A stretch of DNA of 41,551 nucleotides from JBCCTX01 sp964468435 (GTDB taxonomy: Bacteria; Bacteroidota; Bacteroidia; J057), in NCBI GenBank assembly GCA_964468435.1, contig CAYXVE010000048.1, forward strand, positions 1-41,551. The letters are read 5' to 3'. A program made the translations under genes and the position numbers. The notes beneath the pieces are model-generated. The model had not been told where the DNA came from and did no database searches. It was given only the letters and a program-made list of their open reading frames with translations. How positions within the stretch are numbered: the first letter of the stretch is position 1; each line of letters starts with the position of its first letter. Of this stretch, positions 8,377 to 18,104 are shown piece by piece.

Positions 8377-10011
8377 ATGGCATCATTAGCACCTAAGACA
8401 GGAACATTGGGACGAAGGTTGGCCGCACATTTTTTACGCAGGACCACCTACAATTCTTCGATTTCCCGTATTAATGCCTTTGCAGACATGACGGCTGCTC
8501 AAGCGGTTTCAGACATACTGAGACCTGTACCAGATCCGGTAGTACCGGAGCCCATTGACCCTGAGACAGGGTTTGGCTGGATCAATACTGGCAAAGATAC
8601 GGATACCGGAGAGTTTAATCTCAGGCGATTTGTATGTAGCTGGTGGTTGGAGGAGGCTCGCAGAGACCCTACCGTCAACCACAAGATGATTTTCTTCTTA
8701 CATACCAATTTCTCTACCTCATGGGAGAACGACGGTAATTCTAAGGAATTGTTTGATCACCTGGCATTGTTGAAATTGTATTCATTGGGAAATATCAAAA
8801 CCTTATCCCTGAAAATCACCCTGGATAAGCTCATGTTGTTGTATCTGGATAACCGGTTGAACAACAAATACAATCCCAATGAAAACTATGCCCGGGAATT
8901 TCTGGAACTTTTCACCATTGGAAAAGGACCACAAATCGGTGAGGGTAATTATACCAATTACACTGAGTATGATATTCAGCAGGCAGCAAGAGTGCTGACA
9001 GGATTTACCGATTCTGAGAATCGTGGAGATAATATTGACCCTGACACGAACCTATCTACAGGTAGAATTCGCTTTAATCGTCATGATACGGAAGACAAAG
9101 TCTTTAGTGAAGCTTTTGGACAACAGGTCATTGTAGGTGCAAAAGAAGAAAGTGACGCATTTCGCGAATTAGGTGATTTTGTAGACATGGTCTTCAATCA
9201 GGCTGAGACTGCAAGATTTATCTGCCGCAAACTCTATCGCTTTTTTGTGGGTAAAAATATCACTCAGGAAATAGAAAACGATATCATTAATCCGCTAGCC
9301 CAAACTCTTATCAACAACCAATATGAATTAAGACCTACTTTGGAACAACTCTTTTTAAGTCAACATTTTTTCGATGAAGATGACGGTGATCCTACTGATG
9401 AAATTCTGGGTAGTCTTATCAAGTCCCCAATGGATCTTTTCCTACATTCGATCAATTTCTTCGAATTAGCTATTCCTGATCCTCAGAATGATCCGAAAAA
9501 TCATTACGATAAGTTCTATCGCAGATCTGTTCAGGATATCATTTTCGACCGTGCAGGCTTCAGCATTTTCAGACCTCCATCTGTGGCGGGTTATCCTGCA
9601 TATTATCAGGAACCTGATTTTGGCAGAAACTGGTTTAGCGCTAACTCCATTATAACCCGCTACAAACTTCCCGAGATGTTGTTGAAGGGAAGAAGAGTAA
9701 TATCGGGTGGTGACCTAGGAATCGGACAACTTGACATTGTAGACTTTGTCAGGAATTCTGGTTACTTCCTCACTCCTGAAGATGCCGATTCTGTAGTGAG
9801 AACATTCTTGGACTACTTATTGTGTGAAAGTCCTGATCAGCAACGCTATGATTATTTTCTGAATGAAATATTTCTAAATGGACTAAGCGACAAAAACTGG
9901 TTTTTTGAATGGCAGAAATATATCGAGTCGGAAGATGATTCAGATGTAAAAATTCCTTTGTCGAATCTGATTACTGCAATTATGTATTCACCTGAGTATC
10001 AACTTTTCTAG
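8377..10011 (+). CDS. DUF1800 family protein
   Basis: A 544 aa DUF1800 protein. Visible family features are the N-terminal AAHFLRRTTYN segment, NHKMIFFLHTNFSTSWEN, the NENYAREFLELFTIG motif (NxNxARExLELxT, about 168-182) and YDIQQAARVLTGFT. The C-terminal segment FSIFRPPSVAGYP is also typical. I see no signal peptide, although its partner clearly is exported. DUF1800 and DUF1501 genes are widely found as neighbours; their biochemical role is unknown. The partner starts 57 bp downstream, so the two are probably co-transcribed. The start ATG at 8377 places LGRRLAAHFLRR within the first 25 residues, as usual for the family. Confidence 0.93.
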   Translation: MASLAPKTGTLGRRLAAHFLRRTTYNSSISRINAFADMTAAQAVSDILRPVPDPVVPEPIDPETGFGWINTGKDTDTGEFNLRRFVCSWWLEEARRDPTVNHKMIFFLHTNFSTSWENDGNSKELFDHLALLKLYSLGNIKTLSLKITLDKLMLLYLDNRLNNKYNPNENYAREFLELFTIGKGPQIGEGNYTNYTEYDIQQAARVLTGFTDSENRGDNIDPDTNLSTGRIRFNRHDTEDKVFSEAFGQQVIVGAKEESDAFRELGDFVDMVFNQAETARFICRKLYRFFVGKNITQEIENDIINPLAQTLINNQYELRPTLEQLFLSQHFFDEDDGDPTDEILGSLIKSPMDLFLHSINFFELAIPDPQNDPKNHYDKFYRRSVQDIIFDRAGFSIFRPPSVAGYPAYYQEPDFGRNWFSANSIITRYKLPEMLLKGRRVISGGDLGIGQLDIVDFVRNSGYFLTPEDADSVVRTFLDYLLCESPDQQRYDYFLNEIFLNGLSDKNWFFEWQKYIESEDDSDVKIPLSNLITAIMYSPEYQLF

Positions 10012-10068
10012 TAGCTTAGCGGGAACATTCCCTATCTGGCTTTACTCAACTATTAATATTGGAGAAAA

Positions 10069-13000
10069 ATGAATCGTAGAGATTTCTTTAAAATATCTGG
10101 CCCGATGGCAGCCGCCCCCTTATTACTCAATGCCATCCCTATTCGCACCTTTGCAACAGAAGACATGGTCATGGCGCTGGATTGCTCGACCATCAGCGAA
10201 CGCGTGCTCGTCATCATACAGATGAGTGGTGGAAATGACGGAATTAATACCGTGATTCCGCTTAACGACTATGATAGATATGCCAATCTGCGTCCCAACA
10301 TACGAATTCCTCGTACGGGTGGAAACCGTCTAATCACCCTGGATAATACGTTAGCTGCAGCGGATCAGGTAGGTCTGCATCCTATCATGAAAGATATCAA
10401 GTCCCTATACGACGATGGATGGGTCAATATCGTGCAGGCAACGGGTTATACCCAGCACAACCGTTCCCACTTCAAGTCTACAGACTTGATACTTAGGGGT
10501 GGGGACGGGCAGCCTGAAAATTTTAATTTGGACAGTGGATGGATGGCACGCTTCATGGAAAACTCCTATCCGGAAGCCTTGAGCGGCCCTACAGCCTATT
10601 TCCCTGACCCACTGGGTATTCAATTGGGAGATCGTATGCCTTCATTAGGATTTCACACCCCTCAGGAGCACGCTGTAGCTATCAACCTAACGGGCCAGAA
10701 TCCTTCAGGATTTTATTCTCTAATTTCAGAGATCGGTGGGCCTCCTCCTCAGAATATTCCCAATTCGGAATACGGGGCAGAAATCAAGTTCATCGCAAAT
10801 GCTCAGTTGAATACTAGCCAGTATGCGGAGCGAATTACAACTGTTTTTGACAATGGGACCAATATGGTAACCTATCCCGACTTTGACCTGGCCAATCAGT
10901 TGAAAACAGTGGCACGACTGTTAAATGGTGGTAGTCGTACAAAGGTATTTCTGGTGGAATTTGGTGGCTTCGATACCCATGTAGATCAGGTAGAAAGAAA
11001 TAATCCTACAACTGGCAAGCATGCTGAGAGACTTCAGCACTTTTCACAGTCTGTCAAAGCTTTCATGGACGATCTTAGAGCCATGGGAATAGCTGATAGA
11101 GTACTCGCTTCAACATTCTCGGAGTTTGGACGAAAAGCTGAGCAAAATGATAATTTAGGAACAGACCATGGAACTATTAGCCCCATGTTTATCTTTGGGG
11201 CTGGCGTAAATCCAGGTGTATTAGGAACTAACGTGGATCTCACAGAACTTCAGGGAGGCGCTCCTAAGAACCTGCAGCATGACTATCGTCAGGTTTTTGG
11301 ATCATTGATTCAGGATTGGTTAGGATCAGATGAAAATGCCCTCAAGGCTGCTAAACTTGATGAATATACCGGAGAAAAACTGGCTCTCGTTTCACCCAAT
11401 CTAGTCGTAGATCCCACATTATATAATTGTCGCGTAGACAATGAGAATCCCAATCCTGTTGAATTCATCGGTGAAGTAGGTAACATGATCGTTGCTCAAC
11501 CTGATCGTGATACCTGGCACACGGTTGAACTTCAGCGTACCTATGAAAACCCCGTGGTCGTCATGTCCCCCATCAGTTTTAATAACCGCAAGCCATGTAT
11601 TCCTATCGTGAGAAATATTCAGAGAAACAGTTTTGAATTTCAAGTTACACAGTGGGCATACCTCAATGGAGATCATCCTGAAGAGACCGTATCCTATATG
11701 GTCATTGAGGCTGGTGAGCATGAAATCGGAGATGGTTTGAAACTGATGGCTGGAAATATGGCCAATGTAGATCACAACTGGAAAGCGATCAAATTCCCAG
11801 GAACGTTTGAAACGACTCCGATTGTACTTACCCAGTGCATTGCCGTAAATGGGACAGAGCCAGCTATCTCGCGTCAGTTTGGTATCAATCAGAACGGTTT
11901 CCGGGTAAGACTGCAAGAAGAAGAAGGAGCAGATCAGCGACATGAAAGAGAACTACTTAGCTGGATAGCTATTGAACCAGGAAGTCAGACGACTGGATTC
12001 AAGTTTGAAGCAGGAAGCACAGGGAAGGTGGTTAACCACGACTGGTACAACCTCAAGTTTTCACAGACCTATGGAGCAGATCCAGTATTTATCTCAGATA
12101 TGCAGACCTATGGAGGTTCCAATACAGCAGCTTTGAGATATGACGGTCTCCTGGATAACCGTGTAAACATGTTTGTACAGGAAGAGCAGTCCCGTGATCA
12201 GGAGATGTACCACATCTTTGAAGATGTAGGCTACCTGGTATTTGATTCTCCGGGAATCATCCAGGCAGTAGCTACAGATCCTGAAAATCCCAATGAAAAT
12301 CAGCCTGATGTTTCCTGCGAAAATACAGGTCAGATTCTTTGGGAAGGATGGAATAACCTGAGTGGAGTCAGTGTCATGCAGATTCCTGTAGATACCCCTC
12401 CAGAAGAGACTCAGATGCTCACCAGATTTGAAGCTCCTCGTAATATGAGGGATTACTTTGGAGCAAGGGTTCGTGGATATATTTGTCCTCCTATGACAGG
12501 CGAATACATATTCTACATCGCGGCTGATGACAGTGGAGAGCTGTGGCTCAGTACCGATGATGATCCACTCAACAAGGTCAAAATTGCAGAAGTTCCTGCC
12601 TGGACTATGCCGGGAGAATGGACCAAGTATCCAGATCGGCAGAAATCCCGTCCCATCAGACTTGAGAAGGGGCAGAAATACTATGTAGAGGCACTCATGA
12701 AAGAAAGTCGCTGGATGGACCACCTGGCTGTAGGATGGCTCAAGCCAGATGAAACGCTGGAAAGACCCATTGATGGCAAATGGCTTTTGCCTTGGGAGGG
12801 TACGCAGCAGTTGAATACACCCGAAGGCACTGCCGCGCAGAGTTCACTGCAAAATGCCAGGCTTTCCATGCCCTCAGAAGTTCACAGAGAGTTTGCGATC
12901 AATTGTTATCCCAAACCATTTGATCAGGAATTCTATCTAGCTATGGGTAATCCTCCTGCCGAACAGGCAGTTGTGCAGATCTTCAGCGTTTCGGGTAAGC

Positions 13001-13134
13001 AGGTATTTCACCAAAAGGCTTACAATACGCAGGAACCCGTGAAAATTGACGTTTCTGAGCTGGCATCGGGTATGTACATCATCAAAGTTACTGCCGCTAA
13101 CCAGGTAAAATCGATGAAAATCGCTAAACGATAG
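10069..13134 (+). CDS. DUF1501 protein with lectin-like repeats, PA14-like domain and T9SS type A sorting domain
   Basis: A 1021 aa modular exported protein. NRRDFFKISGPMAAAPLLL at the N-terminus is Tat-like. Residues about 43-445 form the DUF1501 (sulfatase/alkaline-phosphatase-like) domain, with QMSGGNDGINTVIPL, GYTQHNRSHFKS, EFGGFDTHVDQ, STFSEFGRKAEQ and TDHGTISPMFIFG. Residues about 463-725 hold two similar beta-rich repeats (SFNNRKPCIPIVRN ... VSYMVIEAG, then another ending LLSWIAIEPG) and a third partial unit ending GYLVF, resembling H-type lectin modules. A PA14-like domain covers about 750-905 (GEYIFYIAADDSGELWLS). Residues about 944-1021 are a T9SS type A sorting domain (VVQIFSVSGKQVF, ASGMYIIKV). 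DUF1501 alone usually has about 400-450 aa, so the rest is an extension. The lectin call is inference from pattern. Confidence 0.9.
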   Translation: MNRRDFFKISGPMAAAPLLLNAIPIRTFATEDMVMALDCSTISERVLVIIQMSGGNDGINTVIPLNDYDRYANLRPNIRIPRTGGNRLITLDNTLAAADQVGLHPIMKDIKSLYDDGWVNIVQATGYTQHNRSHFKSTDLILRGGDGQPENFNLDSGWMARFMENSYPEALSGPTAYFPDPLGIQLGDRMPSLGFHTPQEHAVAINLTGQNPSGFYSLISEIGGPPPQNIPNSEYGAEIKFIANAQLNTSQYAERITTVFDNGTNMVTYPDFDLANQLKTVARLLNGGSRTKVFLVEFGGFDTHVDQVERNNPTTGKHAERLQHFSQSVKAFMDDLRAMGIADRVLASTFSEFGRKAEQNDNLGTDHGTISPMFIFGAGVNPGVLGTNVDLTELQGGAPKNLQHDYRQVFGSLIQDWLGSDENALKAAKLDEYTGEKLALVSPNLVVDPTLYNCRVDNENPNPVEFIGEVGNMIVAQPDRDTWHTVELQRTYENPVVVMSPISFNNRKPCIPIVRNIQRNSFEFQVTQWAYLNGDHPEETVSYMVIEAGEHEIGDGLKLMAGNMANVDHNWKAIKFPGTFETTPIVLTQCIAVNGTEPAISRQFGINQNGFRVRLQEEEGADQRHERELLSWIAIEPGSQTTGFKFEAGSTGKVVNHDWYNLKFSQTYGADPVFISDMQTYGGSNTAALRYDGLLDNRVNMFVQEEQSRDQEMYHIFEDVGYLVFDSPGIIQAVATDPENPNENQPDVSCENTGQILWEGWNNLSGVSVMQIPVDTPPEETQMLTRFEAPRNMRDYFGARVRGYICPPMTGEYIFYIAADDSGELWLSTDDDPLNKVKIAEVPAWTMPGEWTKYPDRQKSRPIRLEKGQKYYVEALMKESRWMDHLAVGWLKPDETLERPIDGKWLLPWEGTQQLNTPEGTAAQSSLQNARLSMPSEVHREFAINCYPKPFDQEFYLAMGNPPAEQAVVQIFSVSGKQVFHQKAYNTQEPVKIDVSELASGMYIIKVTAANQVKSMKIAKR

Positions 13135-13170
13135 GATATAGAGTTACTTGTGCAGCTATTTACTTAAGCT

Positions 13171-13203
13171 CGGTCCCTCCCCCAGAGGGCCGGGTATTTT
13201 TTT
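13171..13203 (+). terminator. Rho-independent terminator after the DUF1501 gene
   Basis: GC-rich arms cggtccctc (13171-13179) and gagggccg (13185-13192) pair with one bulged T, and a run of seven Ts follows within a few bases. It lies 37 bases after the DUF1501 stop codon. Confidence 0.8.
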
Positions 13204-13313
13204 GCAATTTGGTATTTGATACCTGATATTGGTTTAACTTAGAATTTTGAATAGAGGATACATCTAACCCCACTTTGTACATGGGTTACCTGCTAAAGCA
13301 TAATCCCCTTTTT

Positions 13314-16300
13314 ATGAGCTATAGGAAAATCAATAATCTAACAGGATGGTCTGTATTTCTTTTTGCTTTGATCGTGTACCTACTGACTGTAGCTCCTACT
13401 GCCAGTTTTTGGGACTGTGGCGAATTCATTGCCTGTTCCAATGAACTAGAAGTCACTCACCCCCCAGGAGCTCCCTTTTTCCTCCTTCTGGGGAGGCTAT
13501 TTTCCATGCTCGCATTTAATCAGACAGGAGAGATTGCCTATATGGTCAACCTGATGAGTGTGTTCTCGGGAGCATTTACCTCAATGTTTACATGCTGGAT
13601 TGCGATGGCTTTTGCCAGAAAAGGCTTAAAAGATTCACCTTTTCCTGAAAATACAAAAATCATCACCCTTGTCTTAGCGGGAATCGTCGCTGGTATGAGC
13701 TGTACTTTTGCGGATTCTATTTGGTGGAATGCGGTAGAGGCGGAAGTATATGCGATGAGCTCATTTTTTACTGCCATCGTCGTATGGCTGATGGTCAAGT
13801 GGTCGGCAAGGGCTGACCAGCCGAATCACCTAAAATGGATTATCCTCATTGCATATGTCATGGGATTATCTCTCGGCGTACATTTACTCAATCTCCTGAC
13901 AATTCCCGCTCTGGCACTTATGTATTATTTCCGAAAATACGAATTTAGCTGGCGAGGTTTATTCTTTTCACTCGCACTATCAATACTCGCACTACTGATC
14001 ATTCAATACGGATTTCTGCAATATAGCTTCAGTATCGCATGGCAATTTGAAAAATTATTTACCGGTACTATTAGCCGCGAGGGTACCAATCCTACCGGAC
14101 TAGGAATGCCCAAAGGTACCGGATCTCTCATTTTTGCTGGATTAGTAATCGCGACTATTGTGGGTTTATTAGTTTACTCTCATAGAACCCGGAAAGTAGC
14201 CCTCAACACGGTTGTTCTCTGTTTCACAGTCATTTTGATTGGATTTTCATCCTACGCAGTCATTTTCGTACGCTCCAATGCCAATCCTCCAATAGATATG
14301 AACAATCCTGAAGATCTATTGAGTTTTCTATCTTATATGCGCCGGGAGCAGTATGGAGACAGGCCTCTTCTCCATGGTCCTATGTACAATGGACAGGTAA
14401 TCGATTTCAAAGCGGGCGAAATGAGGTACATGACGCTTGATGATAAAAGACGTTATGTTGAAGATGTCGAAAAAACGGAATATATCTATCGACCCGGAGA
14501 TCAGGTGTTGTTTCCGAGGATGTATGAGACAGGAAGGTACCGGGCAGGCCCATTTGGGTACTATAATTACGTATCTGATAAAGGGGAAAACCTAAATGAC
14601 CCCAGAGATGACAATCCTACACGGGCTGAGGATTTTTATTTTTTCCTAGATTATCAACTGGGCCATATGTACTGGAGATATTTCCTGTGGAATTTTGTGG
14701 GTAGAGCCAGTGATATACAGAATGATAGTTGGGAATCAGGACTGGAACCTGCATCCGTACGTATGATCAACCGCGACAATAAAGCGAAAAATCATTATTA
14801 CTTCATTCCACTATTTCTCGGCCTTCTGGGGCTGATATGGCATTCATTTCATCGCAAGCATGATTCGCTGGTTATTGGTATGTTATTCATATTTACCGGG
14901 GTGGCTATTGTCGTATATCTCAATCAATGGCCCGCACAGCCCCGAGAACGGGATTATTCATTTGCGGGTTCCTTTCAGACCTTTTGTATCTGGATAGGAA
15001 TGGGAGTCATATTTTTTACTGAGTGGCTCTATCGTTATATCAAAAGATATGCTCCTTACATAAGCGGTGGAATATGTCTGTTAGGCCCCTTGTTGATGGG
15101 GATAGAAAATTGGGATGATCACACGCGGAAAGGGAGATATATAGACCGGGAATTTGCCTACAACTTGCTAAATACCTGTGAACCTAATGCCATACTATTC
15201 ACGGGAGGAGATAATGATACCTTTCCGTTGTGGTATATACAGGAGGTAGAGGGAGTGCGTACTGATGTACGTGTAGTAAACCTGGAGTTACTCATATCAG
15301 ACTGGTACATAGACCAGATGAAAGTCCCTCACAACGGTGCACTACCGTTACCGATCACAGTACCTCGTATAGATTATATGGGAGAGAAAGGATTGGTTAT
15401 CAGGGGATTTCCATCCAGGACTGTGGAGATTCCCATCGATCAGGAAGCATTGGTCGAAGAAGGCCTACTAACTACAGAACAAGCCTCATGGGCTGCTGAT
15501 ACGATGAAGTGGGAATTTCAGGCACGGGGGAGCCAGAAAAATCCTTACATATTACGTAAAGATCTGATCATCATGAATATCCTTATGAACGTAGCTCAGG
15601 ATGGCTGGAAACGCCCCATATATTTCGCAAGCATGATGGATCCGGCATCTTATGTGGGATTGGAGGATTACTTCCGACTGGAAGGTCTGGCCTACCGTGT
15701 AGTACCAGTAAAGGCTTCCATTGATACTCCCAATGATATGTACATGGGCTGGGTAGGACAAAAGATCATGTACCAGCACCTTACAGAAACCTTCAAATAT
15801 ACAGGCCTGGACAATCCTGATGTCTATTTTGATGAACACATTCGGGCTGTGATTATCGGCGCCAGCTATCAAAATTCTTTTTACCGTCTTGCGATGTCTT
15901 ATGCCAATAGTATTCAGAAAATTGAAGCCCGCAATAAAGTATTGAGATTAGCATCAGCATCTCCAGCATCCCGCAAGGATTCATTATATAGGCTGATACA
16001 GGAAAATACGCAAGTCATAGAAGCGGCCAGCGACCAGCTCGATAACGAAACATTCAATCAACTCTTAATCCAGTTGGAAACAGCATCAGCACTTTTAGAT
16101 GCACCGAAAATACATTCTGAAGAGCTAACGGAAAGTATCGAAGCAAACAAACGCCAGATAAGATCACTTCAACAAGATATAGATGATATTATCAGCTTTA
16201 TGATGGATCATATCCCGGATCAAAGCATAGCTTATTCCTATAGTGACTGGGCGCTACTGACGCGCATTTATCAGACTGCTGGAATGGAAACACAATTACT

Positions 16301-16529
16301 GGAAATCATATCTATTCTCTCAGCAGAGGGACTAGATGACATAAGCATGGTGGTTCGCACAGGAAGACAACTTCAACCTGATGAACCTGCTCTGAGTGCT
16401 GTATTCATGTCTATTCAATATCTTACCAGAAAAGGGAAACTACAGGAAGCAAGACAACTTGCTGATACGCTCAAACAACTAACTGGAGATACTCGAGGTG
16501 AGCAGGTCATACAGCAGGAACTGCAGTAA
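13314..16529 (+). CDS. DUF2723 family multi-spanning membrane protein (GT-C-like)
   Basis: Large integral membrane protein (1071 aa from this start). The N-terminus YKINN-like MSYRKINNLTGW, followed by a transmembrane helix and TASFWDCGEFIACSNEL, is the DUF2723 hallmark. The acidic Asp34/Glu37 pair in the first outside loop resembles the catalytic loop of GT-C glycosyltransferases. Around ten hydrophobic helices follow, with PRERDYSFAGSF before the last membrane block, then a long soluble domain (TGGDNDTFPLWYIQEVEG) and a helical C-terminal third. Likely transfers a sugar from a lipid carrier, by analogy with protein O-mannosyltransferases; the substrate is unknown. I preferred ATG 13314 to the TTG at 13275 and ATG at 13281 because family members begin at this point. 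A strong terminator follows. Confidence 0.88.
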   Translation: MSYRKINNLTGWSVFLFALIVYLLTVAPTASFWDCGEFIACSNELEVTHPPGAPFFLLLGRLFSMLAFNQTGEIAYMVNLMSVFSGAFTSMFTCWIAMAFARKGLKDSPFPENTKIITLVLAGIVAGMSCTFADSIWWNAVEAEVYAMSSFFTAIVVWLMVKWSARADQPNHLKWIILIAYVMGLSLGVHLLNLLTIPALALMYYFRKYEFSWRGLFFSLALSILALLIIQYGFLQYSFSIAWQFEKLFTGTISREGTNPTGLGMPKGTGSLIFAGLVIATIVGLLVYSHRTRKVALNTVVLCFTVILIGFSSYAVIFVRSNANPPIDMNNPEDLLSFLSYMRREQYGDRPLLHGPMYNGQVIDFKAGEMRYMTLDDKRRYVEDVEKTEYIYRPGDQVLFPRMYETGRYRAGPFGYYNYVSDKGENLNDPRDDNPTRAEDFYFFLDYQLGHMYWRYFLWNFVGRASDIQNDSWESGLEPASVRMINRDNKAKNHYYFIPLFLGLLGLIWHSFHRKHDSLVIGMLFIFTGVAIVVYLNQWPAQPRERDYSFAGSFQTFCIWIGMGVIFFTEWLYRYIKRYAPYISGGICLLGPLLMGIENWDDHTRKGRYIDREFAYNLLNTCEPNAILFTGGDNDTFPLWYIQEVEGVRTDVRVVNLELLISDWYIDQMKVPHNGALPLPITVPRIDYMGEKGLVIRGFPSRTVEIPIDQEALVEEGLLTTEQASWAADTMKWEFQARGSQKNPYILRKDLIIMNILMNVAQDGWKRPIYFASMMDPASYVGLEDYFRLEGLAYRVVPVKASIDTPNDMYMGWVGQKIMYQHLTETFKYTGLDNPDVYFDEHIRAVIIGASYQNSFYRLAMSYANSIQKIEARNKVLRLASASPASRKDSLYRLIQENTQVIEAASDQLDNETFNQLLIQLETASALLDAPKIHSEELTESIEANKRQIRSLQQDIDDIISFMMDHIPDQSIAYSYSDWALLTRIYQTAGMETQLLEIISILSAEGLDDISMVVRTGRQLQPDEPALSAVFMSIQYLTRKGKLQEARQLADTLKQLTGDTRGEQVIQQELQ

Positions 16530-16539
16530 TACCCAAAAA

Positions 16540-16567
16540 AAAGAGGAAGTTTGTAAACTTCCTCTTT
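16540..16567. terminator. Bidirectional terminator between convergent genes
   Basis: Perfect 13-bp arms aaagaggaagttt (16540-16552) and aaacttcctcttt (16555-16567) are separated by two bases. An A-run lies to the left and a T-rich stretch to the right, so the hairpin can work on both strands. It lies between the DUF2723 gene and the minus-strand barrel gene. Confidence 0.85.
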
Positions 16568-16635
16568 CAACTTTTCAGACCTTAAATAAACTAACCCTTT
16601 TTATGAAAATGCTTTAGCAACCCTTATCATTTGAT

Positions 16636-17331
16636 TTAACGTAGTTCAAACATATATCCGAAGCTGATAGAAGTACCTTGATTGGATATATTACCTTCGT
16701 TATTAGGATTAACATCATGTCCAAGACCTACTTGATGGCGGACATCAAGCACTAACTTGGAGCGATTGAGTTGATATTGAATACCTCCACCGAAGATCAT
16801 CCCTACTTCAATCCGGTCAAATTCTGATCCATCAACACCTACATCAACTTTTCTGGATTCGACGTAAGCCCATGCCCCCTCAGAGGTAGCAGTTTCATAT
16901 AGTGTTTCTTCTGTACCATTAATCGCCACACCCAGATTGGGTCCCATAAACACTGAAAAATTCACTTTCTTATGAATGGGAGACAGTTTCAGTAGCACAG
17001 GCATGTGTGCGTAATTCAATTTATATCTGCAGTTCATGAAACTACTGGTCTTCTCACCTTCTGTGGTGATAGAAGATGTTTTCTGGGTGATCCTTGCGCT
17101 CTTCTGAAAAAAGTTCAGCTCAGGTTGAATCACAGCAATTTTGCGCAGTCTGATCTCTACAGGTATTGAAAAAGTAGGATTCAGTGTGTTATCAACTTCT
17201 CCACCATAGGATTTGACAGGTATAGAAGCTCTAGTTATTCCTCCCCGGATGCCCACTGATATTTGTGCATAGCCGGTAGCAATTATCATGGTCAAGCAAA
17301 GGGTTAATATTGATGTGCTAAAACGATTCAT
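16636..17331 (-). CDS. Outer-membrane beta-barrel protein (PorT-like family)
   Basis: A 231 aa exported barrel. The signal peptide is residues 1-22 (SILTLCLTMIIATGYAQ). The rest shows alternating beta-strands typical of the PorT / OMP_b-brl_2 family: ISVGIRGGITRAS at the start, VIQPELNFFQKSARIT and YKLNYAHMPVLLKLSP in the middle, FMGPNLGVAING, VGMIFGGGIQYQL, and the final FGYMFELR ending in Arg after an aromatic-rich strand. It is a clear paralogue of the barrel at 18105-18833, sharing the I-Q-x-E-L-N and F-M-G-P segments. The function is unknown; many such small barrels are annotated as porin-family proteins. It is monocistronic, with a very AT-rich upstream region. Confidence 0.87.
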   Translation of the reverse strand: MNRFSTSILTLCLTMIIATGYAQISVGIRGGITRASIPVKSYGGEVDNTLNPTFSIPVEIRLRKIAVIQPELNFFQKSARITQKTSSITTEGEKTSSFMNCRYKLNYAHMPVLLKLSPIHKKVNFSVFMGPNLGVAINGTEETLYETATSEGAWAYVESRKVDVGVDGSEFDRIEVGMIFGGGIQYQLNRSKLVLDVRHQVGLGHDVNPNNEGNISNQGTSISFGYMFELR

Positions 17332-18104
17332 ATTGATATGGGTTGCTATATTTATAGTTTTATATTTTTTTTGTTTAATACTTTTTGCAAAATTTTTATT
17401 ACTATATTAAATATACGTATTAAATTTTTAAATGTTGATCTATTAATGCTCGATATCTTACAGCTCATACTATTTTCTATCTCCTTAAGCAATCTCATGT
17501 TACATAATTACATATAATTTGAGAAAAATTGATCGACCCTTCGATGATTGAACGTTTTTTACACCTAAACTGCACATAATAGACGATCAATGAAATCTCT
17601 TTCCGTTTGATCGGTATCGGTAAAGTTGATCTCCATGGGTGGTCTTCCAGGTGAAGAAAGTACCCTTGGTAGTGATAAAAAATAATGTGAGTGAAGCATA
17701 AATTTCATATGTAATTTTTTAGTAAAAATTGTCGTTGTTTTATTCAATTTCATATGAATTGTTGACGGCATTTAAAAACGAAAGTCACTATCATTGTTAC
17801 GACAAAAGGGAATTTTTATTGTTTTCGAATTATGATACGTTTGACAGACGTGCGTGGTTTATTCCCAAACGTGTATCCTAAAGGCTTTTTCCTACATGGA
17901 GATCTGTAGAAAACTACCAGGTCGAGGGTGAAAAAGTATCCAAAAAATTCATGGAGATATTAGCGGCTATACCCGGGCAGCCGTTAGGTGAAGGATAGAT
18001 AGTAGGCTATCGTTAAGTAGGATATATCCTGCATATGGCATGATAAACACTTCAAAGCCCTGCATTGGAGAGTAGTTCCAGACTCGGTTTTTCCAGAATA
18101 AGGT
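17332..18104. other. AT-rich gap between two paralogous barrel genes
   Basis: About 770 bases with no supported gene. The part next to 17331 is extremely AT-rich and probably holds the promoter of the downstream barrel gene. A minus-strand frame at 17565-17771 (68 aa) ends in FTDTDQTERDFIDRLLCAV, which loosely recalls the linker helix before AraC-type DNA-binding domains, but no such domain follows in any frame. It may be a decayed regulator fragment or chance. Confidence 0.45.

Noticed and set aside
11419..12723. Two long minus-strand frames (174 and 209 codons) within the DUF1501 gene
   Set aside because: They overlap a continuous 1021-codon gene with convincing domains; their translations are rich in Cys, His and Ile and look like shadow frames.
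17565..17771. A 68-codon frame as a regulator gene
   Set aside because: Only its last residues resemble an AraC linker, and no DNA-binding domain follows in any frame.
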